This document shows positions 1 to 10,369 of a DNA stretch of 26,932 nt, piece by piece. Origin of the DNA: Ophiothrix spiculata. Its lineage: Eukaryota; Echinodermata; Ophiuroidea; Amphilepidida; Ophiotrichidae. The stretch lies in NCBI GenBank assembly GCA_000969725.1, contig JXSR01S002743.1; one strand, 5' to 3'. A program made the position numbers and the translations under genes. Numbering within the stretch: position 1 is the stretch's first letter; the number at the start of each line of letters is the position of its first letter. The notes beneath the pieces are model-generated. The model had not been told where the DNA came from. It saw only the letters and a list, made by a program, of their open reading frames with translations, and ran no database searches.

Positions 1-1088
1 GTTAAAGAAAATGTTTAAAAATTTTCCAAATGAAAAATCAATGTCAAAAACCTACAGAGCATGGGTTATTAAGCAAAACCACTTTTTTTGAGGGCTGAGC
101 TAGGGACTAGGGAGGGCATACCAATGCAAATGGCAAACAGATGATCTCAAGCCTTATGTGCCTCATGTTAATTGGGGGGCTTAGCATCAAGACAGAAATG
201 TCCCAGATTTAATTCCTTGTTAAAACATAAAGAATATTCATTTGTCACATTAGGAGCTGCAGGTAACCAATATCAAAGAGTGTGTGGTATTTTATACAAA
301 CAAACTTAAAATGGGTGCTCTACACAGTCTTCCATTTTATTCAAAACACCAAATAAATAAGTTATCCATGGCAAATGTGACTTTATAAAATCAGAAATCT
401 AATATGGAAGTTGATCTTTAAAATTGAATGAAATCGGTAATTGTAACTGAAGCAGAAGTCAACTCTAGCTTTGTGCCTGCAAACCTTCCAGGCTGTTTAG
501 CTTGTCATTAACGCTGTAATTGAACATCTAAATGCAAATTCTTTTGCATATATGGGAAATATAAAAAGAGCAATTGTATTGTAATCTGCTTTTAATAGCG
601 TGATACGATAGCAATTAATTGATCACCGAAATGCCAATATTTCTTGATATTAACTTTGATTCAAAGAATTGTGCTTAGCAATCTCTAGCAGTGCAATTTT
701 TGTTTTCTCTGAAGATTTTTCATCATGTATAACTTGGAGAATAAAATAACTCTGCTTCAATTCAATCTTTTTTTGTAATAATATGGATTATTTCTTCAAG
801 TCTGAGAAAATGGAGAGCTAATTTGTAGTTGGATTCTATTTGGCTAATGTGAATGTTAGAAAAGCAATTAGGTAAAGAATTTATAAAAAACTTGCCCATG
901 AGCATTTTACTTCTTTTCAAAAAATGAAGAACATCACGTATCTATTTCACCTTGAACTATACAAATTCTTCAACTGGATTTCTCCAATTCACTAGGCACT
1001 CATGTTATTTTAACAATAATCCTACCTTTTCTATTTTTAGGCATTTCCCTTGGAAAAAAAGAAATGTTTTTCAACTGGATTCATACTA
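1..1088. other. AT-rich sequence with no recognised feature
   Basis: No open reading frame with coding character, no inverted or direct repeat and no RNA gene stands out on either strand. The block holds homopolymer runs and ordinary AT-rich sequence typical of animal intergenic or intronic DNA. The short plus-strand frame at 952-1212 runs into the SINE that follows and is not a gene. Confidence 0.6.
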
Positions 1089-1204
1089 TGGCCCAGCAGG
1101 CAATGACGGTGTACCTTGTCCATGGACACAATACGTTGACAAAAAAGGGGCTCAAACTCGCAACCTACAGATTACGAGAAGGGCGCCTTATCCACTTGGC
1201 CTAA
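1089..1204 (-). mobile_element. SINE 1, tRNA-Thr-derived head plus central domain (partial)
   Basis: Read on the minus strand from 1202, the sequence has a tRNA A-box-like stretch (TGGATAAGGCGCC), an anticodon-loop-like CTCGTAA that would give a CGT (Thr) anticodon, and a B-box-like GCGAGTTTGAGCC. This is followed by a stretch close to GTGTCCATGGACAAGG, which resembles a central domain I recall from many animal SINEs of this kind. The 3' end and tail are not clear. The A and B boxes are the internal RNA polymerase III promoter of such elements. It sits just upstream of a second SINE in the same orientation. The tRNA origin is directly visible; the exact SINE family is not identified. Confidence 0.7.
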
Positions 1205-1227
1205 TGTGCTAAATAAAAACCCTCATC

Positions 1228-1356
1228 ATACAATACAATACAATACAATGCAGGCATTTATATAGCGCTCTTACACCATCTCAAGAAATTAGCAAGGCTC
1301 GAACTTGCAACCTATAGATTACATAACGGACGAGCCTTATACACTTGGCCACACAT
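1228..1356 (-). mobile_element. SINE 2, complete tRNA-Thr-headed SINE with (ATTGT)n tail
   Basis: On the minus strand the element begins near 1350 with GGCCAAGTGTATAAGG (A box). It has an anticodon-loop-like TATGTAA (TGT, Thr) and a B box GCAAGTTCGAGCC ending near 1296. A short body follows, containing AGCGCTATATAAATGC at 1254-1269, and the element ends in a pentanucleotide tail (ATTGT)n at 1228-1250. The AGCGCTATATAAATGC end resembles the 3' ends of L2/CR1-type LINEs, which is how such SINEs borrow retrotransposition machinery; that link is an inference. At about 130 bp it is a short but structurally complete SINE. Confidence 0.8.
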
Positions 1357-2545
1357 GTTAATTCCGAATCACATGCCAAAAAATCGCAATAAGAAGAATC
1401 ACACTTTTTTCCCCGACGATAAAATTGTCAAAATTCCAGAATTTGTTTTCCATTTATTCCGTAAAAATATGGTTAAGACTTGATTTAAGGGACAGTGATA
1501 AAGGTTAGATTTAGGGTTAGAAATTATGAGCAAATAGGGTTTTGGTAATGGACAACTGAAATATTTCAAGTCATTGTAAAGGCGTCAGGAAAAAAAACGG
1601 GATTCTTCTTGTTGCCAAGAAATCAGCAAGATAATCCAGAAATCCTGAATCATGTTCAGCTCAAGACAACCATTCAGGAAACTCAACAATGTCACACTTT
1701 ACGTCAAAATCAATCGGGGAATTGACCAAGAATTAACATCAAATCATCAACAAGTGGACTCTGTATGTCCACTAAACCCATGCATGGGAAATAACATCTT
1801 CAACTTGAAGTGGATAATATCACAAGTATGATAGACAACATAAACTCTATGTCAATTACCTGGGGTGTTGAATTACTTGTCTGCAATCAGACCCTGTGCT
1901 AAAAAGGGAAATTCTGTTAAAAATATGTCTGTTGAGTAGTTACCATATAGCCCTGTAGACATAGTCTCTTCTTGTGGATAATTGAGACATCATTTTTCAA
2001 CTATCTTTGGCATAAAATATGACATGATCTCAGGACTGTCTACTTAAACATCTGGCCATCACAAAAATATAAAGACGTCAATGCAAGGGCTTTGCCTCAA
2101 CATGATATGCTGAGCCCTGAAGATAATAGCTTTTTTAATCTACAGTGGACATTTTTCTTGCATATTGGTATTTTAAATAATGTATTATGCAGAAAAAACA
2201 AAACTTGTTTAATTCACCAATTCATAATATCATTTTGCAAAAGGACTGATTAAGATTTTTTTACACAAAAGTATCTTCTCAACACAATGTCTTTGGAAAA
2301 GCAAAAAAATGTTGTGTTCATTGCAATATGAAAAACACAAAATATTGACTTACACACTAACATGTAGAACATTTGAACATGACCTACATGTGGAATACTG
2401 CCCAGGGATGTCCACTTAAGATCCAACTCAAGTATTTACTTCTGGGAAGAAATGTCATCTATGTCTCTATTTATGCAAATTTGTTGAAATTTCATCCAAA
2501 ACAATGCATCATTTTTATACCTTTGAAAAAAAAGCATCCACACCA
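1357..2545. other. AT-rich sequence with no recognised feature
   Basis: No coding frame, repeat pair or RNA-like signal was found. Overlapping short frames at 2373-2657 belong to the edge of the MITE that follows and lack any family resemblance. Confidence 0.55.
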
Positions 2546-2806
2546 AGCCCGTTGCCAGTGGGGGCGTCGCACCCCCAAAATTTGACAATGTACCAAAAAG
2601 GTCCACAAAAATTCCCTTAATACCCACCAAAAGAGGACCTAAAGCACCAAAACACATAAAAGGTCGTTTTGACTAAAATACTAAAATTGTCACTTTGTCA
2701 AAACCACTACAATTAATTTTGGGTCGACCAAAACAAAAAATTGTCCTCCAAAAGGTCCACTTTCTGAAAATCAGCACCCCCTTGAAAGAATCCTGGCTAC
2801 GGGCCT
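2546..2806. mobile_element. Foldback MITE with GCCCGT(A/T)GCCAG termini
   Basis: The left end reads AGCCCGTTGCCAGTGGGGGC and the reverse complement of the right end reads AGGCCCGTAGCCAGGATTC, so the element is bounded by imperfect terminal inverted repeats of about 14 bp, followed on both sides by G-rich subterminal stretches (ending near GCACCCCC). The length is 261 bp with no coding capacity. From memory, MITEs with GGCCCGTAGCCAG ends are very common in marine invertebrate genomes. The flanking trinucleotides (CCA on the left, TGA on the right) do not form a clean target duplication, so the superfamily (PIF/Harbinger would give TWA) is not settled. Confidence 0.65.
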
Positions 2807-3166
2807 GATCCAGACCAAGTATAAGAATGCAGAGTTGATTAGATCTTCTGGAGTTGGCTTCTAATAAAAAAAAAAATGCCTAAAACATTTCTTGTTTCAA
2901 AAACACGTTTTTTTTATCAGTAAAACCAAAATCTTTTTGTTCTTGTGATGTGGCTTTTACCAAGCCGCCAAATTGATTTAACAAAAAGCCAGTATCATCG
3001 AATTAAAAAAAACAACAATCATTCATAAAAACTTCTTTTACCTCTTTTTAAGTGCAGAAGAAAACATTTCAAATATTTTTCATATTACATTAATACAATG
3101 CCAAAATCCAAAATGCTTTTCAAACAATTCAAAATTCTGCTAATTAGTTACAATAACCAACTAAGC

Positions 3167-3363
3167 CAGGGGTTCTCAATTAAATTTGTTGGCGGGCCAT
3201 TAAGGGCAAACACCAGTTCAAAATTACATCTTGGAGGGCCAAATTAAGACCTTTTTCAATGCTTTTTCCTATATATTTCTGTATTCCAGAGGCGATCAAA
3301 GGGCCAAATAAAAGTAGTTTGCGTGCCAGATTTGGCCCGCGGGCTGCTATTTGAGAAGGCCTG
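3167..3363. mobile_element. Non-autonomous hAT-like element with 8-bp target duplication
   Basis: The left end is CAGGGGTTCTCAA and the right end, reverse-complemented, is CAGGCCTTCTCAAATAGC, the terminal form of a widespread group of hAT MITEs. The inner part has the G-rich GGCGGGCCATTAAGGGC on the left and TTTGGCCCGCGGGC near the right end. Flanking 8-mers are AACTAAGC (3159-3166) and AACTAACC (3364-3371), differing at one position, which fits the 8-bp target duplication of hAT transposons. The element is 197 bp and encodes nothing. Confidence 0.8.
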
Positions 3364-3415
3364 AACTAACCAAATCTAGATTTTTTTGTATTAGCTACTG
3401 ACTTGATCACTTGGG

Positions 3416-3429
3416 ATATATATATATAT
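3416..3429. repeat. (AT)n microsatellite
   Basis: A run of about seven AT dinucleotides interrupting otherwise ordinary AT-rich sequence. Confidence 0.8.
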
Positions 3430-3940
3430 TTCACATTTGTTAAAAGTCCTACGTTGTCATTTTTATTTCAATCAGTGGTTCATCATACAGCTTTTAAGAT
3501 AGATAGACTGACACAAAAATGCATCATCATACTCAATATAACACAATAGCACAAAAACAGTGAACTTCCGACAGACAAGCGGCCCATTTAGCATCCTATT
3601 TTCTCATTGTAGAACAGGAAAATCAATGACATCTTGCCGAATCAAACTAAGACAAAAATCACCTGTTGCTTATGTTTGCTATGAAATTGGACACATTGTT
3701 TTTATGTCTATCAAGTCTGAACATCTTCAAGGCTTTAGGCTCACCATGACCTGTTTAAATGTGATGCATGGTTCCAGGAAGCAGAATAAATAGAGGTTTT
3801 GAGCAGGTTAAAGCCTTTAAAACACCTGTAAACATTACTTGTATTCAGATATTGGCTTGAGTTAGCATAAACTCTACTTTTCTATGGTGTAGAAAAATAG
3901 GGACATGGTCCTTGAAGGTTGTCCGATAATTTAAGTCTTA

Positions 3941-4240
3941 TCCAAATTTTGAATAAATTATGCAAATTAGATACTTAAGATATGCATATTATGCAATGTA
4001 AATCTAATCAGTTTGAGAGTATGTCACCCTGATCCTTCCTACCAAGTGTGATTCATTTTCAAGTTTCAAATCTCCAGATATTTTGTTTAGCAGTTGATAT
4101 GCCAATTTAACCAAATGTTGATTAAATTAAGCAAATTAGGTAATTAACATATGCATATTGTGCACTGTAAATCTAAAAATCTAATCAGTTTGAGAGTATG
4201 TCACCCTGGTTCTTCCTACCAAGTGGCATCAATTTCTACC
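3941..4240 (+). repeat. Tandem duplication, period about 169 bp, two units
   Basis: The stretch from 3942 (CCAAATTTTGAATAAATTA) is repeated from 4111 (CCAAATGTTGATTAAATTA). The match continues through GCAAATTAG, TATGCATATT, TCTAATCAGTTTGAGAGTAT and the segment GTCACCCTG..CTTCCTACCAAGTG. The second unit carries a small insertion (an extra TCTAAAAA). It is followed by a CA-rich stretch (4237-4262). It may be part of an interspersed repeat family; no coding function is visible. Confidence 0.8.
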
Positions 4241-4860
4241 ACACACACACCCCGACACACAGATATGCTACATAAGGTCTTACCGATTATCATCGAACAA
4301 CAAATTGAAGTCTACTGGAGTAACTCTATACCTGATGCTGATTAGGAGGCTTAGACATTGTTGCAAGTAGTTAAAATTAGAACACTTATCACAAGCAAGT
4401 AAAAAAAAATACATTTGACTTGTTGTCTATCGTTTTGCTCTGGTGGTAGCATAAGGCCAATACTAATTCTAGATTTTAGTCAATCTTCCTTTTTGAGACC
4501 TAAACTATCCTTCAATATATACAAAGAGTATAGAAATTGCTGTTACTTTTAATTTTGAAAATATCCTGAAGACAATATGAATTGTCCTTGAGACAGACAT
4601 ATTGTTTTAAAAATGATATCTAACACACACAACGGCAATAACATCTAAAAGTCAAACAAGGAAAACACCTGTTGTAATCGCATATAATTGCAATTGGAAT
4701 ACAGTGTTTCTTTGCTTGTGTAGCTTACTCAAATCCATCTTTGTCATTTTCTCAAACATATTAACTGTGAATATATTTCATAATGTTACATCAAGTCAAA
4801 AGAATGCAAATGTCCTCTGAAATCAAATTGGAGTTTATGATGTTTCAGGAAAAAGAACTT

Positions 4861-5021
4861 GTTAACAAGAAAACAGATTTTACCTACGCTGTAAGCAACA
4901 ATTAATTTATGACTGGTAGCTGTTGTTAGTCTTTTCTTCTTACCATGTACAGCAATGGCAACAACTTTATACTGAAATGTCACATTGCCACCACACTTAC
5001 TTGCTTGTTGATTGCTGCTTC
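4861..5021 (-). repeat. Inverted outlying unit of the 7.2-8.0 kb array
   Basis: Read on the minus strand this block contains AATCAACAAGCAAGTAAG, GGCAATGTGACATTTCAG, AAGTTGTTGCCATTGCTGTA and GACTAACAACAGCT, in the same order as the four units at 7231-8035 on the plus strand. It is therefore a fifth copy of that unit, inverted and about 2.3 kb away. Curiously, TTTCAG and CATGGTAAGAAG in this copy look like a splice acceptor and donor 28 nt apart, but no coding frame supports an exon. Confidence 0.7.
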
Positions 5022-5352
5022 ACAAGTTAAAATTGTTTCTTACATGCTATTGTTATGTGAACCTGAATTATTTGTTTTTGTTGATTAATTAATTATCTAA
5101 TTAGTAAAACTTAATTATTGAGATCTTTGATTGCTACAGAAAGGGATTTTTTCTGAAAGATTCATATTTTGCAATTTTATGGTGAATTCCCCTTTTTGAA
5201 TAATTAGGCAATTGATTGCATGAACCTATCAGGTGATTGGGAATTTCCCCAATATTTACAAAAATAGATTTGTTGACTTGAATATATAATTATGCTTGGA
5301 AAATCCCTCGCATTGAAAACTGTACTATTTACTATGTTAAATATAATAATGA

Positions 5353-6062
5353 TGTCGTGGGGGGAATTTTTATGCAAATGTGAAAATTAGTGAGCCCAAG
5401 AAAAGTAACTTGGAGCAGAAGTGAAACTGACTTTGTCGGCGATAGGTCGATAGATAAAACTTTGGAAGTGGAATTGAATTTGTTGGAGTAGCTGGAGGAG
5501 TTTGATTTTTGGACGGAGCTGAGTAGAGTTTACTAATTAAATATTGGATGGAGATTGGAGGTAGCGACATTTTGGAGAATTAACGATATATTACATATGG
5601 AGAATTAAAGACAAACTGTTATTTTAATATTTAATTTTCGAGTGGATTATGTGCGTTGGATTCAGCTTTTAAGCCAAGTGGAGCTTCATTGTGACTGTTG
5701 GACAATTGTGTGGAAATCGCAAGGAAAGTTTTGGATTTACCTTTTGCCAGCTGGATTCCGGGACTTGTAAATTGCAAGGATACGACTGCAAGTTTACTCA
5801 AGATTTTGATGCCGTGGACATTAATGAACAATCTCCGACTATAGCGTGGAAAATAATATCCTAGGATCGCGCGGTTTTTGAAGCGGTATCTGTAAGTTAT
5901 TTAAATGTAGTATTTTAAGACAACAAGCAAATTTGTAAGTTAAACCAAAAACAAATATTAAAGTTTTAAGAAAGTTTTCAGATTATAAAATATATTTCAG
6001 TGTATTTATTATTGTGTTTCATTTAAGAACCCGTAAGGTGATTAAAATTGTTGACCGTAACA
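5353..6062 (+). other. G-rich block, possibly a solo LTR or 5' transcribed region
   Basis: The plus strand changes character here: it starts TGTCGTGGGGGGAATTT, is rich in GGA/GGAG motifs through 5600, and ends near AACCCGTAAGGTG and GACCGTAACA. The TG..CA termini and length (710 bp) would fit a Gypsy-type solo LTR. However, the 5-mers outside (AATGA on the left, CTATC on the right) do not match, and no primer-binding site, polypurine tract or internal coding region is present. An unannotated promoter and untranslated exon is an alternative. The two minus-strand frames inside (66 codons each) are not convincing. Confidence 0.25.
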
Positions 6063-7230
6063 CTATCTAGGCAGGATTTTTATTAAAACAAAGTCAAGAT
6101 TGTAAACTAAGATGATGTCATTGCAATAAACATTGATATCCTGAAATATGACCATCTTAGATAGATGCATTAGATTTTTTTAGCAAAGTGACTGGCAGTA
6201 TCAATTGGCTCCAATCATTTTGATTGTCTGAAAAACTGCACCTGTACTTGATGCGGCTACTTTAAGTGGTATTTTAAGTGTCACCTGTCGAGAAGAAATT
6301 GAAGGGTACAAAAATAGACATGATGATGAGGTAGTCTTAAATACTTACATATTTCCCCATTAGCGATGGCTGAATTAAACTTGAGGTACTTTGAATACAG
6401 GCATTAACTAATGAGTTATGTAATAATTGTAAATTTATTGTTCTGAAATTGATGAGATGGTACAATTTTGGAATTTTATTTCTGCACTTGATAGTTAATT
6501 TGATCAAAGTATGATACTGATAATTACAGTATCAGTGTGGTAGTTGTTTGATAAATGTCAGATATGGATATATCCAGGCATGATAAAAACAACATTTTTC
6601 AGTTATGTAAGTAGGAACAGGTGTTTGACTTTCATTGTTAATTATGATGAAAATGATGATCACAATGATATGTGATGATGAGGAGGACACACGAAGGTTA
6701 TGTATTAACAAAGATTTGAGTAAACCTCATTTGACAAGACAAAACAAAAACAAAGCCGCATCTCCAATTACATGTATGGCATCCGAAACAGGTGCTAGTG
6801 TCATTGAGCTGAGCAGACATCCACATACTCTATCCTATGATAACAAGAGAAGAAATAACATGCATGGTAGATGCACAAATGGACTAGAAAGAAAGGCCAT
6901 TCTCAGATGATATTACATGTACCATTTTTGGCGATGAAGTATGTCATATTAAAAACAATGTAATTGTCTGTGTGGTGCAATACAGAGCTCTGTATAGAGG
7001 CTTTGCATGCTTTTACCGATTGACACCAAACAAAGGATTTGGACTGATGACCTTTCCCGTAAACACGGCGTATCGCAGTCCATTCAACAAGATACTGTAA
7101 TTAACCTTGCTCCTTTAAATACTTCTTTTTTAACTTGAACTCAGAATTAGGTTTTCCAGTGGCTGCAACATCAGCAGATTGACAAAGGCATTGTCCGATC
7201 TACAATTTAATAAATTTGGGAAGCAGAAAA
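6063..7230. other. AT-rich sequence with no recognised feature
   Basis: The block contains a low-complexity ATGATG-rich patch near 6640-6690 that opens a 91-codon plus-strand frame (6635-6910) with no family resemblance. No repeat pair, RNA gene or transposon terminus was seen. Confidence 0.5.
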
Positions 7231-8035
7231 CAACAAGCAAGTAGGCATGGCGACACCCGGGTGACACCCGGGTGAGACTCTTAAATAAAGTTGTTGCCAT
7301 AATTGTACATGGTAAAGCAAGAAGAAGACACTAACAACAGCCTATGGTCATAAATGAACTTTTTGTTTACAGCATACGTAAAATGCTTCATTTACCTATG
7401 TTAACATGAAATAAAGAAGAGAGAAGCGACAATCAACAAGCTTGGCGACATTGTGACACTGTTGAATGCTCTAAGTTGCCATTTCTATACATTCGAAAAA
7501 AGAGACTCTAACAACAGCTTGTAGTCTTAAATTAAGTTCCAACTCTGAGCCGTTTAAAACAAAGCCTGCATTGCTGTTTACATTTTGGTAAGTTCTTGAA
7601 AAAAATCTTGTGAGAAAATCCTGCTTTCACTATGCTAACAACAATAAAAATAAACTTAAGAAACGACAATCAACAGGCTTGGCGACGTTTTGACACTGCT
7701 GAACGCCACTAAGTTGTTGCCATTTCTATATAGCAAGCAAGAAGAGACTGACAAAAGCTTCGGGTCTTCTATTAAGGTCCTACTTACAGCTACAGTTGAA
7801 AGTCTGTATTGTCGTTGACATTTGAATTCTAGTGAAAACCTCAACTCTGGATTGTTACCTGAAATTCCCGCCTATAGCATTTCAAAATAAACTTGGGAAG
7901 TGATAATCAAAAATCAGGCAAGCAAGCTTGGCACCGGTGTGACACCGTTGAATATGATGAAGTTGTTGCCATTACTATACATGGTAAAGCAAGAACAGAC
8001 TCTAGAAAATGCTTCTTACATTTAGTTCTTATTGT
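7231..8035 (+). repeat. Degenerate tandem array, four units of about 200-245 bp
   Basis: Units begin near 7231, 7434, 7671 and 7914, each with a form of AATCAACAAGCTTGGCGAC. This is followed by GTGACACxGTTGAA, then AAGTTGTTGCCATTxCTATA, then CAAGAAGAGACTCTAACA, with a more variable AT-rich remainder. In the first unit the middle motif has expanded into two adjacent CACCCGGGTG palindromes (7254-7263 and 7265-7274). The units are well diverged, so the array is old. A fifth, inverted unit lies at 4861-5021. No coding frame spans the units. Confidence 0.75.
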
Positions 8036-8088
8036 AAGCCAAGTTGAGAGGCCTACTTCATCGCATTACACACAAGCCATCTACTGGA

Positions 8089-8128
8089 TTCGAACCCACA
8101 ACTCTCAATGCCGGGTGATTAACAGTCT
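8089..8128 (-). repeat. tRNA-Asn-like 3' half (SINE or tRNA relic)
   Basis: On the minus strand GACTGTTAATC looks like an anticodon arm with loop CTGTTAA (GTT, Asn). About 20 nt later it is followed by the B box GTGGGTTCGAATCC. The 5' half with the A box is absent because the LINE 3' tail abuts the anticodon arm. It is therefore a fragment, not a functional tRNA gene. Whether it came from a SINE or a true tRNA gene cannot be decided here. Confidence 0.5.
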
Positions 8129-9508
8129 AGTTTAGTTTAGTTTAGTTTTTATTAGGACTTACAACCATAAACAGTACAAAAATAAGCATCAAATAAATAC
8201 ACTACAATACAATAATACAAAAGCTGCAGAAGATAAAACAAAGTCACATGACACAACAACAAAGTTGTAAGGCCAGGATAGCCCATAAAAGCCCAGCAAA
8301 TGCATATGCAGGCTTATTTCCAATGGGGTCCCCAAAACAAAAATGGCTGTGGGCGCATGGAGAACTGAAAAAGACATTTTAAAAACAATAATGAGGAAAT
8401 AAGCCTACATACGCAGGAAGTCATCAGACTCTTGTTTAAGAGCAATTTCAGACAGGTGCTTTTTGACTGCTTTTTAAAATTCCAATTTGCTTCCCAAAGA
8501 CTGAATTGTAGGTGGCAGGGCATTCCAGTCTGTTATTGCATTATAAAAGAATGTTTTAGATGCAATGCCAGTTACTCTTGGGACAATAAAATTGAAGCTG
8601 CTAGAGCGGGTACGGTAGGAGTGTGAAGTTGCAGCCCTTTTGAAATGTTGGGTGAGGTACGGTGCTCCAATTCCATTAAAGATGTTAAAAACGTGGTTGA
8701 GACGTAATTGTTTCACACGGTCAAGTGAACTAAGAAGTTTAATGGAATTGCGGGTCAATTGATCAACATGAGTCCTTGGGGGTAAATTAAGAATGAAACG
8801 AACAGTTTTATTTTGGGTAATTTGTAATTTATGACGAGCTTTGGTACTTATCCCAGAAAACCATGCCGCGCAGCAATAATCAAGATGGCATTGTATTAAT
8901 GCTGAACATAAATTTCTGCGTAAAGTTTGGTTTAAGTATCCTGAGTGTCTGTAAAGAAATTTGAGACGACCTATTGCTTTTCTTACCAAATTATCAACCA
9001 TTTTATCTCCTGACACATGTTGATCAATTGAGACACCTAAATAGTTAATAGAATCTTGCGGATTAATGGTCTGACCGTTGTATTTGATATGAAAATCTGA
9101 AACCCTTTTCAATTTGACATGAGTACCAAACAAAATACATTCGGTTTTACCAACATGGAGAGATAATTGATTATCCACAAGCCATTGATTGCAAGTTTGT
9201 AAATCGCTGCTGAGTTCCTGCGAAACAATCCTGTGATCTTTATTTGCGACAAGGATAACACTGTCATCAGCATAAAGCAGCAGCTTGTTACGTACTGAGC
9301 AAACCATGTCATTACTATAACAAAGGTACAGCAGAGGCCCAAGTAAACCCTGTGGAACACCACAGGTGATTTTTTGAAACTCAGAAGAGATGCCATCAAC
9401 CGATACAAGCTGCTGTCTATCTGAAAGGTAAGATCTAAACCAATCAGGATTGATTCCCATGAACTCGAGCTTTGAACATAAAATTTGACAGTCGAGGACT
9501 TATTAACT
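8129..9508 (-). mobile_element. 5'-truncated CR1/L2-like LINE
   Basis: The element lies on the minus strand. Its coding part ends at 8405, followed by a roughly 240-bp AT-rich 3' untranslated region and a short repeated tail of AAACTA-like units (8131-8152 on the plus strand). The 5' end falls inside the reverse transcriptase at about 9508, where coding similarity stops abruptly at an in-frame stop; this is typical of LINE copies truncated during target-primed reverse transcription. The sequence beyond 9508 is the start of the duplicated segment (copy A), so the junction is well placed. A clear target duplication is not seen; ATTAAC occurs near both ends but in different surroundings. Confidence 0.8.
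8405..9508 (-). pseudogene. Reverse transcriptase, C-terminal part, LINE ORF2 remnant
   Basis: In life this protein copies the LINE RNA into the target site. The remnant enters in the middle of the RT domain. The motif GVPQG lies at about 9334-9348, followed directly by LLGPLL, one residue shorter than the family's usual GVPQGSxLGPLL. The catalytic YADD box is at 9263-9274. It continues with QWLVDNQLSLHVGKTE (the NxLxLNxxKTE-like motif), the thumb region NYLGVSID, and the C-terminal segment CR1/L2-type elements carry (QNKTVRFILNLPP, then WNALP). The endonuclease and first half of RT are missing. A TAA stop at 8474-8476 interrupts the frame, and the family-like tail (AVKKHL...) continues in the same frame to a TAG at 8405-8407. 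The longest open stretch is 328 codons from the ATG at 9458-9460, but in-frame similarity extends about 16 codons upstream to the break. The CR1/L2-like placement is from motif memory, not alignment. Confidence 0.85.
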
Positions 9509-10369
9509 AGGACATGCATGTCCCTGCATGTGCTACTTAGTAAAAATTGTGCACAAATAGTAAAAGACTACATGGCAGGTTTTATAAATCGATGAATGCA
9601 TCATTATTTAGGACATTCACTAAAAACTCCCACAAGCATTTCTAATTGGTATACAGATAATCTGATTACTCAAAAATGTTTCACCACCCAACGGAATCAT
9701 TATCCACACTCAAGAATCATAGATATCTCCAAAGGATTTATATCGGAACATCCCCCTTTGAAGGCAAGCATTACTTTGAATACTTCATTTCAAAACTCGC
9801 TCGATTCAACAAAACATTGAAAGCATGTAGACATGCTAGAGAATGATAATTTACACTGTGAATGCCAACAACAGACAGTTATTTGCATTGACGCGTACAC
9901 TCCGGGCCTCAAACAACACTTCAAATGGGTATCACAATTTCACTGATTTTGATCAGATTTCCGTAACCACATTTGTGTGCATGGAACAGCTGGGGAACAC
10001 TTAAGGTAAATACATGTTTCCTACTGGTGTTGTTGGCAGCGCTTTTTTTTATCCCATTATGAGTATATGGTTAAATGGGTAATCTGGGAATTTTGATTCT
10101 TACTGCATTGTATGGTATTTGATGGGTTGTAATCATAGCAAGGTGGTTTGTTGCTAACCTTTGCAACATATTTCCATGTTAGAGTTCAGAAATGTGTTAA
10201 TCTAAAGCATTTATCATTGTGTTGATATAGGTGAAAACGCCATTTTTCAATCCCATAATGGATATCCCCATGAATAGGGTCATCATTAGAGTTTCAATAA
10301 ACCTTGATTATTATTTGTATCCCATTAGACATAAAGAATGTGGAAACAACAAAAGTGGGAAGTCTAGTA

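Noticed and set aside
1149-1202. Considered as a functional tRNA-Thr gene
   Set aside because: The acceptor stem does not close and the sequence passes into a SINE core domain, so it is a SINE head.
6635-6910. 91-codon plus-strand frame
   Set aside because: It opens in an ATGATG-rich low-complexity patch, has no recognisable domain and no splice or promoter context.
7231-8035. Considered as a CRISPR array
   Set aside because: Units are over 200 bp and degenerate, and the setting is eukaryotic; no short identical repeats with unique spacers occur anywhere in the window.
9109-9519. Second minus-strand frame overlapping the LINE
   Set aside because: Out of frame with the reverse transcriptase motifs; a shadow of the real frame.
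9596-9820. Plus-strand frame shared with 12192-12449, looking like a conserved small protein
   Set aside because: The similarity follows from the segmental duplication. Most of the differences in the shared stretch change the amino acid, and the copy B frame starts inside a MITE, so there is no sign of coding constraint.
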